64,000 bases of DNA from Magnolia sinica. Its lineage: Eukaryota; Streptophyta; Magnoliopsida; Magnoliales; Magnoliaceae. Made by a program: the position numbers and the translations under genes. The stretch is taken from contig NC_080574.1 of NCBI RefSeq assembly GCF_029962835.1, positions 28,556,001-28,620,000 on the forward strand, written 5' to 3'. Positions 51,466 to 57,326 of this stretch are shown piece after piece. Every line of letters starts with the position of its first letter. Positions within the stretch are counted from its first letter, which is position 1. The notes beneath the pieces were generated by a model. It was given only the letters and a program-made list of their open reading frames with translations, ran no database searches and had not been told where the DNA came from.

Positions 51466-54346
51466 GGTGACACCCAAGGGGAAAGGTCTAAGGTTTTCTT
51501 TTTCTATAATCCCTAGAGCTCCTCACCCTCTAGAATATAATTTATATATAAGGAGAAATTATGGTTTTAGAGTGACTCCAGTTATGGTACTTTACCATCC
51601 TACAGTCTTCTATATGAGCCACTAAATTGGAAATCTATGATCCTGCCTTAACCCATGTACCTAAATTGATCCAATCCCTCCACTATCATGGTCATCCACC
51701 ATTAACCCAACACCTATACAAATCAAGTAGTGGACAACACAAGATCTAAGCCATCATATCACCATCAAGTGCAATCAAAACCATTTTAACAGTTGAAAAC
51801 ATTTGTAAAATCTTTTTAGTGTTGAGTCTAGTGGAAAAAACACTTGATGAACATCTAATCTCCCATATCTAAGTTATAAGTAAGTTCCTAGGAAACCAAT
51901 GAATCCCTCATTGGCCAAAGTGGGTTTCAATGGATCTTCATGGATGCGCTCAGCTACACTCACTTTTGTCAGGTACATGGTGTGTGACCTCTTAAAGAAA
52001 GCCAAAGCACATGTAATCAAGACCTTGATTTCTCACACGTCCTCAGGTTTAAGAATTAATCGAATCTGGTACATCTCCAAGCCAATCATCGTCCAGGCAT
52101 AATGGGTCTCCTAGTCTAATGAGTTGACCTCAATCCACCAATGCAAGTGAACATGCCCAAACCAAGGCCTATATCCATGACACATTCACACTCTATGGGG
52201 TGGCTGCAAAGGCACACTGATTCATTGTGATGCCCAATGGTGGAGACTTTTCGTCATGACTCGTCATTAGTCCCATTGCACAAGATGACCATATACAAAG
52301 AAATAGCCACAGGTTTGTCCTATAACCTGCTAAATAGCCATGGTATAACGGGGTGCCAAGATCCATGGCTCACAACTCTCTCTTGGTTAGTGATTGTTGT
52401 GTCCACTCTCAAGTGCCGAAGGACAACTAGAGGAATCCCTATCATTTAACCCATGTTTATATATGTTTGTGACACTCCCACACATTAACTATGGCATAAT
52501 CACATGCACATATAGGACCCATGGTCATAATGATCTATGGTTAAGATCACCAATATCAATAATTAAATACCATCCATGTCATCAATGGATAAGATTCATA
52601 TTGGCTTTCAAGAGCACAACTCCAACAGTGGGCCTCGCAGAGCCTTTGTCGCATAGGCTCCCTAACATTGCATCTTCTGCGTGGGCTCCAATGCAAAAAA
52701 GAGAACAAGTGGGTGTAGGCTACTCCCACAAAGGAGTTGAAATGACAAAAATGCCCTCATGCTGAAGGGCTACAACAAAGAAAAACTGAATGGTTTTTCT
52801 GTTCCGTGACAAATACAGGTAGGGCTGAAAGTCGGGCGGGTTGGGTCGGGTTGGTGCTCAAACCTAGCCCAACCCATGGTTCCTATACCTCAACCCTAAC
52901 CCAACCCAACCCAACCCAACCTCGGGTTGGGAATTCTCAACCCAAGCAGTCTCGGTCGGGCGGATACATGCTAATATTTTTGTTATTACATTAGTCTATT
53001 ATATTCCTATATACGTCTTATTTTTTGTACCTTTGATTTTATTAATTATATATGTAATTATTTATCATAAAGAACTTCATTTTTTTCTAAATAAATAAGC
53101 TAAAATATAGGACAACCACTCCTTTAATAGTCATGTTGTGTAGCACGCAATCTATTTGGGAGAGAGACATTCGGCGTATCTTGTTAGCTTGGGTCATCAG
53201 AAATAATGTAGACTAATGAGACCCGACGGCACTGGAATTTCTCATGCCTTCAACACAGACGATACACACTCAATTATATATCGATCGGGTTCAGGTTGGG
53301 TCAGGCAACCCGAGACCTCCACCCAAGCCCAACCCAAGTTTTACCAGGTTGTTGTTTATATAACCCAAGCCCGATACCAAACCCAATAAATCCTGCCCGA
53401 GCCCAACCCACTGTCGGGTCGGTCACGGGTCGGTTGGGTTGAACCCACCCGACTTTCAGCCCTAATTACAGGGGCAATGGTTCCAAAATGCCTAAAGAGG
53501 ATTGAGCAGAAAGATTAAAGATTTCAGTGCTCTCCCTTATAGGGAATGGACCAGGTTCAGCTTTGATATTTACAACCAAGGGGATTCCAAGGATTGCAAG
53601 AACGGGTAAGCCTTAAGGGCCTAGAGTTCAGCTTCCAAATGTTAGGTGGCTCCTTGTTTGTTACAAAAACACCTCCTTGGATAATCATGATCATCAGCTG
53701 AGGGCTGGCAAATGGATTTTATTTTAACGATAATGATGAATTTATTCAAGAAGAAAAAGAAAGATACAACTAAAGATGATGAGAGATCATCTTGAGAAAA
53801 ACAAAATCCCAACCCAAATAAATGGCAAAAGGATTCCAATTACAATCTCTCATCCCCAACATCCAAAAGGCTGCCCTACTCCTGACCCACACTAAAATGA
53901 TCTCACTCGACTCGCAGGCATTGCAAAAACCTGTAAATGGGCGATTAGAAAATAAAATAGAGACAATGGTCCATATGCAACGGGAGAAAGTCCACCAAAA
54001 CAGATGGCAGTGATCATCCAATGGAGGAGATTTTTTATTTATGTAACTGATTCATGGCGAGCCCCACCACACGAACAGTCTAGATCGGTGTGCACAAAAG
54101 CCAGGGCAAGGCATTTCATGGGGCTTCCGTCCACAAGCAAATGCCACCAACAACTCCTACACCTGATAGTTCTGCCATCTCATTCAAACCAGACATCTTC
54201 TTCAATCCTGTATACGCGCCGTGCAGAAAAACCTTCTATTGCCATCTTTTTTTACAATTATACCACTGATGAAGCATCTTCGAAATGAATACATTTCATG
54301 CTAAATTAATTCAAAACAGATCGAATGCAAGTGACTGAGAGAGTGA

Positions 54347-54407
<61 letters not shown>

Positions 54408-54581
54408 TGGCAGAGGCAACTGCAAACTGGATTATAATGGGAGAAAATCGTCAGAAAATGGCGAACTGCTCGACCTGTTTTTAATTTTCAGCCAAATTCC
54501 ACCATTTTTCTGGTCCAGATATCTAAAGAAAGAAATAGATTAACATAATAGAACTTGAAATACAGCATAAAGTAGAAAAGG

Positions 54582-54628
<47 letters not shown>

Positions 54629-54675
54629 GAGGAGGGAAGAATACCGGCGCCGGCTGGAAACAAGCCCCACACCAT
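17891..54675 (-). CDS. NBS1: NBS1 (nibrin), MRN complex subunit, with a frameshift in exon 12
   Basis: NBS1 works with MRE11 and RAD50 in the nucleus to sense and process DNA double-strand breaks and to recruit ATM. Thirteen exons on the minus strand: 54645-54675, 49907-49960, 49359-49620, 41837-41925, 35933-36063, 29915-29961, 29640-29748, 29478-29564, 21137-21308, 19803-20164, 19230-19291, 18982-19083 and 17891-17947. All junctions are GT-AG and in phase through exon 11. Order: FHA domain ([22 protein letters not shown]), BRCT region ([12 protein letters not shown]), linker with [13 protein letters not shown], then the MRE11-binding NFKCFRK. In the family frame the protein would be about 521 residues; Arabidopsis NBS1 is about 540. 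As read, exon 12 lacks one base in a run of A, shifting the frame after EEKKRKQ and ending at a TAA (17944-17946), about 503 residues. Either the allele is truncated or the base is an assembly error. Confidence 0.9.
18485..18622. repeat. Two-copy 69-bp tandem repeat in NBS1 intron 12
   Basis: Copies at 18485-18553 and 18554-18622 share 'caccaacatgcgttcatgtc' and 'caggttcc' exactly, with about ten differences in the first half. No function evident. Confidence 0.85.
18982..19291 (-). CDS. NBS1: NBS1 exons 11-12 with one-base loss
   Basis: Exon 11 (19230-19291) [19 protein letters not shown]. Exon 12 (18982-19083) reads [15 protein letters not shown] in frame, then the family-conserved [12 protein letters not shown] appears in a different frame. 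The junction is a run of four A (plus-strand tttt, 19018-19021) where five are needed. Reading on without the fifth A gives [12 protein letters not shown] and a stop in exon 13. Confidence 0.85.
19803..20164 (-). CDS. NBS1: NBS1 exon 10 (acidic linker, MRE11-binding motif)
   Basis: The largest exon (362 nt). It starts [16 protein letters not shown], a plant-conserved motif, runs through a charged low-complexity linker, then [11 protein letters not shown] and VNFKCFRK. In vertebrate nibrin the corresponding NFKKFKK binds MRE11. Confidence 0.9.
21137..21308 (-). CDS. NBS1: NBS1 exon 9
   Basis: Encodes a stretch ending in [19 protein letters not shown], matching the conserved 'LSRVNEMDLVCAVFSG' region of plant NBS1. 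Donor is GTAAGC after TCG-A. Alignment length to the family shows no missing exon in the 8.2-kb intron upstream. Confidence 0.88.
21518..22271 (-). mobile_element. LINE 3' fragment (minus strand)
   Basis: A poly-T tract (21518-21531) on the plus strand is the poly-A tail of a minus-strand LINE. Upstream of it, on the minus strand, lies a zf-RVT region ([21 protein letters not shown]) and the usual plant-LINE tail words WLEKNQRCF. Frames are broken. It meets the plus-strand LINE at about 22271, in NBS1 intron 8. Confidence 0.75.
22272..23330 (+). mobile_element. LINE 3' fragment (plus strand)
   Basis: Starts with [19 protein letters not shown] and NGEMLRF-SDPW, the stretch preceding zf-RVT in plant LINEs. 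It continues with [12 protein letters not shown] at about 23065 and ends in an A-rich tail at 23311-23330. Several stops; 5' truncated. It abuts a similar fragment in the opposite direction. Confidence 0.75.
23690..24459 (+). other. Unidentified coding-like stretch with a 126-codon ORF
   Basis: An open frame at 24079-24459 with words [26 protein letters not shown] and [11 protein letters not shown] further broken protein-like stretch lies upstream from about 23690 ([12 protein letters not shown]). Base composition is rich in C and A and unlike the surrounding introns. I do not recognise the family. It sits in the sense opposite to NBS1 inside intron 8, and is probably a remnant of an element or captured gene. 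Confidence 0.4.
24490..24655. repeat. Foldback MITE
   Basis: The two halves form a long hairpin: 'attctaaagcacccctcata' pairs with 'ttatggaggggtgctttaga' and pairing extends outward through 'ttttagtc' on both sides, giving arms of about 65 bp. Confidence 0.75.
24670..26160. mobile_element. Truncated hAT-like element with a LINE inserted
   Basis: Left end TAGTGTTCGAATTATC and subterminal 'tatcgat/atatcgc' repeats match the complete element at 33422-35807. The inner part at 26076-26160 matches 35575-35705 ('ttgaagtttc', 'tgaaaattccac'). The right terminus is missing where the next LINE begins. The LINE at 25273-26060 interrupts it. Confidence 0.65.
25273..26060 (-). mobile_element. LINE 3' fragment with 15-bp target duplication
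   Basis: Flanked by 'caacagcacatgctt' at 25258-25272 and 26061-26075, a normal LINE target duplication. The poly-T at its left end is the tail of a minus-strand copy. It encodes a zf-RVT region: [31 protein letters not shown] and [12 protein letters not shown]. It is 5' truncated at about 790 bp, the usual outcome of target-primed reverse transcription. Confidence 0.88.
26161..26870 (+). mobile_element. LINE 3' fragment (plus strand)
   Basis: Starts in the region before zf-RVT ([18 protein letters not shown]), passes through a broken zf-RVT ([12 protein letters not shown], [11 protein letters not shown]) and ends in a poly-A at 26853-26862. Several stops and frame changes. Confidence 0.75.
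26871..28190 (+). mobile_element. RTE-type LINE remnant, interrupted
   Basis: 26930-27063 encodes [30 protein letters not shown]; 27300-27500 the later part (RNECIQ, WFGHVQ); 28020-28150 the end ([19 protein letters not shown]) followed by the RTE-like tail 'ggataaggcttagatgatga'. A second RTE tail in the opposite direction, with a (tca)n tract, occupies about 27066-27289, and a MITE splits the coding part at 27502-28016. All frames are broken. Confidence 0.75.
27502..28016. mobile_element. Mutator-type MITE in the RTE LINE
   Basis: Flanked by 'acctaaaag' (27493-27501 and 28017-28025), a 9-bp target duplication as in Mutator-like elements. Ends are inverted (gattgcatactgagt against gattgtgtactgagt on the other strand) and the arms contain 'ccacgccgtccatca'. 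This copy sets the class of the abundant long-arm MITE family of the window. Confidence 0.8.
28507..29237. mobile_element. hAT-like element, about 730 bp
   Basis: Ends CAATGTTGTCAAAATCGT and, on the opposite strand, CAGTGTGATCAAAATCGT. Inner ends are rich in 'atcgtac/gattcgta' words. Flanks 'attgtagg' and 'aatgtaag' match at 6 of 8 positions, a decayed 8-bp duplication. No ORF. It contains (ct)n and poly-A tracts at 28915-28953. Confidence 0.65.
29478..29961 (-). CDS. NBS1: NBS1 exons 6-8 (end of BRCT 1 and second BRCT-like part)
   Basis: Exon 6 (29915-29961) [16 protein letters not shown]; exon 7 (29640-29748) [25 protein letters not shown]; exon 8 (29478-29564) [25 protein letters not shown]. 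The introns are short (166 and 75 bp), so this cluster was spared insertions except for a 50-bp RTE LINE tail remnant in intron 6 (29843-29892). Confidence 0.88.
29843..29892 (-). mobile_element. RTE LINE tail remnant in NBS1 intron 6
   Basis: 'atcatcatcatcatctaagc' followed by 'cttatcccaactaattgggg' is the reverse of the RTE tail seen at 28140-28170. It lies about 20 bp inside the 166-bp intron 6, close to the donor of exon 6 (29914). Confidence 0.7.
30468..32562. mobile_element. hAT element with a LINE inside, 2.1 kb
   Basis: Perfect 8-bp target duplication 'aacgcaac' at 30460-30467 and 32563-32570. Ends CAAGGTGTTCCGTATC and, opposite strand, CAAGGTATTTTGTATC, followed by 'gttacg/gtaacg' repeats. 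No transposase. The LINE at about 31000-32375 entered later. Confidence 0.88.
31000..32375 (+). mobile_element. LINE fragment nested in hAT
   Basis: Encodes, over 31021-31509, the end of the reverse transcriptase region ([42 protein letters not shown]) and, after frame breaks, zf-RVT at 31784-32122 ([25 protein letters not shown]). It ends with an A-rich tail at 32347-32364. The ORF of 162 codons is the longest open LINE piece here. Confidence 0.8.
32845..33205. repeat. Foldback MITE in NBS1 intron 5
   Basis: An inverted repeat of about 360 bp: 'aacccatccatta' and 'caagactcaggtgagccaca' at the left pair with 'tgtggcctacctgag' and 'taatggatgggtt' at the right. Words are those of the common MITE family. 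Confidence 0.65.
33422..35807. mobile_element. hAT element, 2.4 kb, with nested MITEs
   Basis: Perfect 8-bp target duplication 'aggactac' at 33414-33421 and 35808-35815. Ends CAGTGTTTAAATTATCGG and, opposite strand, CAGTGTTCGAGTTGTCGG. Subterminal repeats of 'tatcgcc/cgatat' are dense. A MITE (34001-34515) and part of another (about 34880-35340) are nested inside. No transposase reading frame. Confidence 0.88.
34001..34515. mobile_element. Long-arm MITE nested in hAT
   Basis: Arms of about 95 bp: left 'ggttgagtagcgaactcgct' and right, on the other strand, 'ggttgagtagcgagactctc', then 'tgtcaccaagtt' and 'accgtccatccatttt' on both sides. The target duplication is not clear. Confidence 0.75.
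35933..36063 (-). CDS. NBS1: NBS1 exon 5 (BRCT 1)
   Basis: Encodes a BRCT-like core: [21 protein letters not shown] and the closing GDWVK with the conserved Trp. Ends in phase 0 at GTATCT. Confidence 0.9.
36160..37500 (-). mobile_element. LTR retrotransposon remnant
   Basis: On the minus strand a stretch ending [14 protein letters not shown] and a purine tract (gccggggagagtaatt, about 36543-36560) resemble the 3' end of an LTR-retrotransposon ORF plus PPT. To its left, 36185-36540 has LTR-like features ('ctttatataggatt') and partly matches 39060-39700 ('cacacatgggatccat'). No intact domain, so class is uncertain. Confidence 0.45.
37640..38100. repeat. Degenerate minisatellite in NBS1 intron 4
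   Basis: Roughly a dozen imperfect units of about 35-40 bp built on 'catgtgccaccatccatctt' plus 'caagcaccccatatgtgc'. Some units lack half the motif ('aaatttgccacatccagtgt'). Strongly C-rich on the plus strand. Any ORFs across it are a by-product of the repeat. Confidence 0.85.
38261..38911 (+). mobile_element. TRIM retrotransposon, irregular insertion
   Basis: Two near-identical LTRs, 38303-38521 and 38695-38911, each TGATTAATGC...CTGCATCA (about 218 bp). The first is followed by 'aa' and a PBS, ttggtatcagag (initiator-Met type). The second is preceded by a purine tract ending 'ccggggg'. The internal part is only about 170 bp with no ORF, which defines a TRIM. The copy does not start at an LTR tip: 42 bp of internal sequence (38261-38302) precede the first LTR. 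The insert is flanked by a 59-bp direct repeat (38202-38260 and 38912-38970, one mismatch). Confidence 0.85.
39060..39700. mobile_element. LTR-like remnant
   Basis: Partly matches 36240-36435 ('ttccaatctatattca', 'cacacatgggatccat', 'cctaaa' tracts). Interrupted by MITE-like words at 39150-39400. No ORF of note. Confidence 0.4.
40131..41337. mobile_element. hAT-like insertion flanked by 47-bp direct repeats
   Basis: Inner ends carry 'aaatagcg' in inverted orientation and multiple 'gtagcgtacgctac' palindromes at both sides (40155-40222 and 41270-41325), like the tatcg-rich hAT family of this window. The left terminus lacks the expected CAGTGTT tip. Flanks are an exact 47-bp repeat (40084-40130, 41338-41384). 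It carries a (CT)27 run (40618-40672), a half MITE (about 40820-41110) and, at 40290-40500, a stretch that looks like a gene start ('aaaaaccctaattcgaaagg' then an open frame to a GTACGC donor-like site). Confidence 0.65.
41343..41546 (-). pseudogene. Unidentified exon-like fragment
   Basis: A 67-codon open frame on the NBS1 strand, without an ATG, ending at TGA 41343-41345. It contains the words [46 protein letters not shown]. It looks like conserved protein sequence rather than intron and is not part of NBS1. I cannot name the family. The 47-bp direct repeat of the neighbouring insertion is its last part. Confidence 0.4.
41837..41925 (-). CDS. NBS1: NBS1 exon 4 (FHA-BRCT link)
   Basis: Encodes [15 protein letters not shown] and QDIISSIG, which align with the segment joining FHA and BRCT in plant NBS1. 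Acceptor TTGCAG, donor GTTTGT. It is separated from exon 3 by 7.4 kb of transposon DNA. Confidence 0.85.
42105..42561 (-). mobile_element. LINE 3' half, split by the gypsy element
   Basis: Minus-strand zf-RVT tail (LFIHCVF-like, [24 protein letters not shown]) in several frames; the plus-strand T-rich start near 42100 is its tail. The first half of the same zf-RVT is at 49183-49330. The joint region 'aggcattcac...ttttgaag' is present on both sides. Confidence 0.75.
42562..43350 (-). repeat. 3' LTR of the chromovirus (truncated)
   Basis: Matches 48404-49182 over its length. On the minus strand it should begin TGATGCGGACAC, right after 'gaggggaat'. The polyprotein reading frame runs into it and stops at 43261. 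The end corresponding to 48337-48403 is absent. Confidence 0.85.
43261..47889 (-). pseudogene. Chromovirus gag-pol polyprotein, interrupted
   Basis: Gag: 47386-47889 and 46951-47361 (retrotransposon gag core with [14 protein letters not shown], then the zinc knuckle [12 protein letters not shown] with a stop just before its last Cys). Protease IVDSGS and RT: 45453-46733, with [28 protein letters not shown] and the intact [11 protein letters not shown]. RNase H: 44826-45450 in broken frames. Integrase: 44107-44826 with [29 protein letters not shown]-terminal part: 43261-43851 with a chromodomain ([16 protein letters not shown]). At least five stops or frameshifts make it inactive. Confidence 0.85.
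48337..49182 (-). repeat. 5' LTR of the chromovirus
   Basis: About 846 bp. Plus-strand tip TGACGCAGAACAGCC at 48337 marks the CA end next to the PBS. The opposite tip reads 'gtgtccacat' where the 3' LTR copy has 'gtgtccgcatca', so two or three terminal bases are missing. Confidence 0.8.
49183..49330 (-). mobile_element. LINE 5' half of the split zf-RVT
   Basis: Minus-strand words [25 protein letters not shown] and the Cys-rich start of zf-RVT. It is continued at 42561 and below. It lies about 30 bp from NBS1 exon 3. Confidence 0.75.
49359..49960 (-). CDS. NBS1: NBS1 exons 2-3 (FHA domain)
   Basis: Exon 2 (49907-49960) encodes [15 protein letters not shown]. Exon 3 (49359-49620) carries [19 protein letters not shown] and the last strand [13 protein letters not shown]. 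The Arg of VGRK, Ser-Arg-x-His of SRIH and the GTF turn are the phosphothreonine-binding residues of FHA domains, and all are kept. The intron between them is 286 bp. Confidence 0.92.
50890..50928. repeat. (CA)n microsatellite, NBS1 intron 1
   Basis: About 19 CA units. The flanks (50780-51080) contain half of a common MITE. Confidence 0.95.
51417..51462. repeat. (CT)23 microsatellite, NBS1 intron 1
   Basis: Uninterrupted CT units. The surrounding 51100-52800 holds no recognisable gene or element; ORFs there are short and featureless. Confidence 0.95.
52820..53464. mobile_element. Non-autonomous hAT element, 645 bp
   Basis: Ends TAGGGCTGAAAGTCGGGCGG and, opposite strand, TAGGGCTGAAAGTCGGGTGG. 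Flanks 'aatacagg' (52812-52819) and 'attacagg' (53465-53472) form an 8-bp duplication with one mismatch. The arms are rich in 'gggttggg/cccaaccc' words. No ORF. Confidence 0.85.
54349..54405. repeat. (GT)n(GA)n compound microsatellite
   Basis: About 18 GT units followed by about 10 GA units, in NBS1 intron 1, about 240 bp inside from exon 1. Confidence 0.95.
54589..54625. repeat. (GA)n next to NBS1 exon 1 donor
   Basis: About 18 GA units (CT on the transcribed strand), starting about 20 bp inside intron 1. CT-rich tracts near transcription starts are common in plant genes, so this may be part of the core promoter/leader; that is inference. Confidence 0.9.
54645..54675 (-). CDS. NBS1: NBS1 exon 1 (start codon)
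   Basis: ATG at 54673-54675 opens MVWGLFP, the characteristic N-terminus of plant NBS1, which fixes the start. The donor is GTATTC, and 20 bp into the intron a long CT run (54589-54625 on the plus strand as GA) begins. Ends in phase 1. Confidence 0.85.
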
Positions 54676-54854
54676 CTTCCTTCGGATCTTTATCGTGTGG
54701 TGATTAAACAGACATGGGAAGTCGCAGAAACTTTAGGACAGAAACCCAGCCCTAGACGAGCAATCTCCGAGTGCCCCCGAACCGTAGGAGCTTTTCAAAT
54801 CGCGGTCGAATCGACGACCATCGAGCTTAATAGTCTACAACACCTGTTTTACGG

Positions 54855-55332
54855 CAGCGCGCAAAACACCTATGCTTTATGGGCCCACCATGTTGTATAT
54901 GTAAAATCCAGTCCGTCCATCGGGTGAGAAAAACTATTTTTAGTGCACACCAAAAGATAAGCCCGATTAGAAATTATTATGGGCCACACCAATGATAACA
55001 ATGTAAAATTGCTATGAAAACTGCTAAGTTTACACGAAGTGGGACGCCTGACTTTTGTAATAGGCTGATTTTGGCATTTTCTCTTCATCTTGAGGTTTTA
55101 CACCTGATTAACGGGTATGATGAAAGATACACACCACGTTAGCTCCACACACAAACTTATGGTTGGGATTCCGTCCCATTTCTCCATGTGACGTGGCCAA
55201 TATGAGTCATGAATCTCTCTAATTTTTTTGTTTTTGGTACTAAAATTGATCATAGAATTTTGTGGACGGAGTGGATTTTACATACACAACATGGTAAGCC
55301 CCATAGACTTGAGTGTTTTACGCACTGGGTAA
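54855..55332. mobile_element. MITE at the NBS1 upstream border
   Basis: Arms of about 65 bp: left 'gcgcaaaacacctatgcttt', 'accatgttgtatatgtaaaa'; right, opposite strand, 'tgcgtaaaacactcaagtct', 'accatgttgtgtatgtaaaa'. It begins about 180 bp upstream of the NBS1 start codon and so limits the native proximal promoter. Confidence 0.75.
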
Positions 55333-55439
55333 TGTAGAGATTTCCAGGCCAGGCAAAACTACCGTTTATCGCGGAAATGCCCGCGGTGCGGTATCCGGTC
55401 GGTCCCACTGGAATGTTCCGAACGGGCGGACGCGGATTG

Positions 55440-56640
55440 CCTAGTGAATAACTCAGTACGCCACTCTTTGGCCCCACCATGATGTATGTGTTTTTATCCA
55501 TGCCATCCATCCAATTTTTGTGGATCATTTTAAGGTCCCGAAAAATAGGGATCTAAATCTCAGGCGGACTGCACCACAGGAAAACAGTAGTGATTAGATG
55601 TTCGCCGTTAAAAACTTCCCAAGCGCACTACAATGTTTATTTGACATCCAACCTGTTGATTGGGTCATGCAGACCTGCGTGGAGGGAAAAACCAAATATC
55701 AGCTTCATCCAAAACCCGTGGTCCCGGGGAAGTTTTTAAGGGCGGTCAATCAACATTGTTTCTTAGAACTGTACACAAACTGAGTTAGCTCGGCTAACTT
55801 GCTTGGCTTGACTCGAAAAAGCTCCATTCAACTCTGTTTGAAACTGTGTTCGAGCTGAGTCAAGCTAATTTTTTGAGCTCAAAAAAATTTTGAGCCAGGT
55901 TCAAGCTTGCCCTAGCTTGACTCAACTCGAATCGAATCTCAACTCGAATCAACTCAGATCAAATTAGCCCAGTGACTCGGTTATGTTGATATTGATGTTG
56001 CTCGCCAAGTGCTTGATGAAATGACTCAATGAGGTGCTATTTTGGATGCATACATTCTCTGTGGAATCGGCTAGTGGTGAAGAATGAATGGATACGAAAC
56101 AAACCACTATTAAAAAAAAAAAAATCAAAAATCAAAATCAAAATCGCATTATAAAACTACATTCAAATCATGATTTTGATGTTGCCCGCCCAATGTTTGA
56201 TGAAATACTTGTGAGATGTTGTTACAGTTTTACATTATGTGAAAATTTGAAAATGCCCTTTACTTATTTGAGAATATGTCACATAGGCTCGAACTTAGAT
56301 TGAACTGGCCCAAGCTGTTGACTAAACCGAACCGAGCTGACCAGTTAGGCTCGAGGACTGAACCAAGCTGAGTTAAAGCTAGGGTTAGCTACTGGCCGAG
56401 CCGAGCCGAGCTGGGCCAAGCTCGACTTGGTTCACCTCATGTACAACATTGTTGTTTCCTACAATGTGGTATACTCGAGATTTGGATAACTCATTTTTAA
56501 GCTCATTCCATAAAACGATATGGCAAAATGGATGGACAGCGTGTATGAAACACATACATCATGGTGGGCCATAAGGCACTAGCCACTAGCCATTACCTAG
56601 TGGCAAGGTCACTAGCCAGTATGCCTCCATTACGGAGTAA
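55440..56640. mobile_element. MITE interrupted by a hAT element
   Basis: Left arm 'gccccaccatgatgtatgtg' plus 'ccatccatcc' (55472-55515) pairs with 'aaatggatggacagcgtg' and 'cacatacatcatggtggg' (56525-56568). The hAT at 55764-56451 sits between the halves. Confidence 0.7.
55764..56451. mobile_element. Non-autonomous hAT element, copy 2 of the TGTACA family
   Basis: Flanks 'ttgtttct' (55756-55763) and 'ttgtttcc' (56452-56459). Interior matches 6221-6836 ('ttagctcggctaacttgctt', repeated 'cgagctgag'). Ends TAGAACTGTACAC and ...CATGTACAACATTG are worn. Confidence 0.75.
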
Positions 56641-57326
56641 GCTATGTGGGCCAACCGTGATGCATGTGTCTTATCCATGACATCCATTTGTATGAGCCCG
56701 AAATTGAAGCATATCCAAAGTTTAAGCGGACCACAAACACAAAATTCCTGGGAATTGAATGCCTACCATCGAACATTTCTTAAGGGACCACAAGAGTTTT
56801 GGAGTCAAGCTGATATGTGTTTTCCTTTCATCCATGTCTATGTGCCCTTATGAACAAGTTGGATTACAAATAAACATCATTGTGAGCCCTAGGAAGGTTT
56901 CAACAACAGATGTGATTATCCTCATTGTTTTTCTCATGTTGTGGTCTACTTGAGCTTTGGGTATGCTTTAATTTTAGGCTCATACGTTAAAATGAGCTGA
57001 TAAAATGGATGGAGTTTGTGGATAAGAAACCTATGTCACTATACTATAACATACTGAGTTACTTGCAATCCGATCATTCCCACATCTGACTTGAGAAAGT
57101 ATGTGGAGTTGGAAGCTAGTTGGGGCCAATGTTTGTAAGAAATTTACTCCTTCCATCCATTTTGCCAACTCATGCCAGGACATAAGCCCAAAAATGAGAT
57201 GGATCTAAAACTTAAGTGGGCCACACTTGCGAAAAAGTGGGGAATGAAATACCTACCGTTGAAACCTTCCCGACATCCACCTTGATGTTTACATGCCATC
57301 CAAACCGTTAACAAGGTCATTTTCAC

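Noticed and set aside
51899..52765. ORFs in NBS1 intron 1
   Set aside because: Short, featureless and in several frames; no known family or element could be assigned.
54840..54870. E2F-type site upstream of NBS1
   Set aside because: 'ttttgcgcgc' on the minus strand does not fit the TTTSSCGC consensus exactly, and part lies at the MITE edge.
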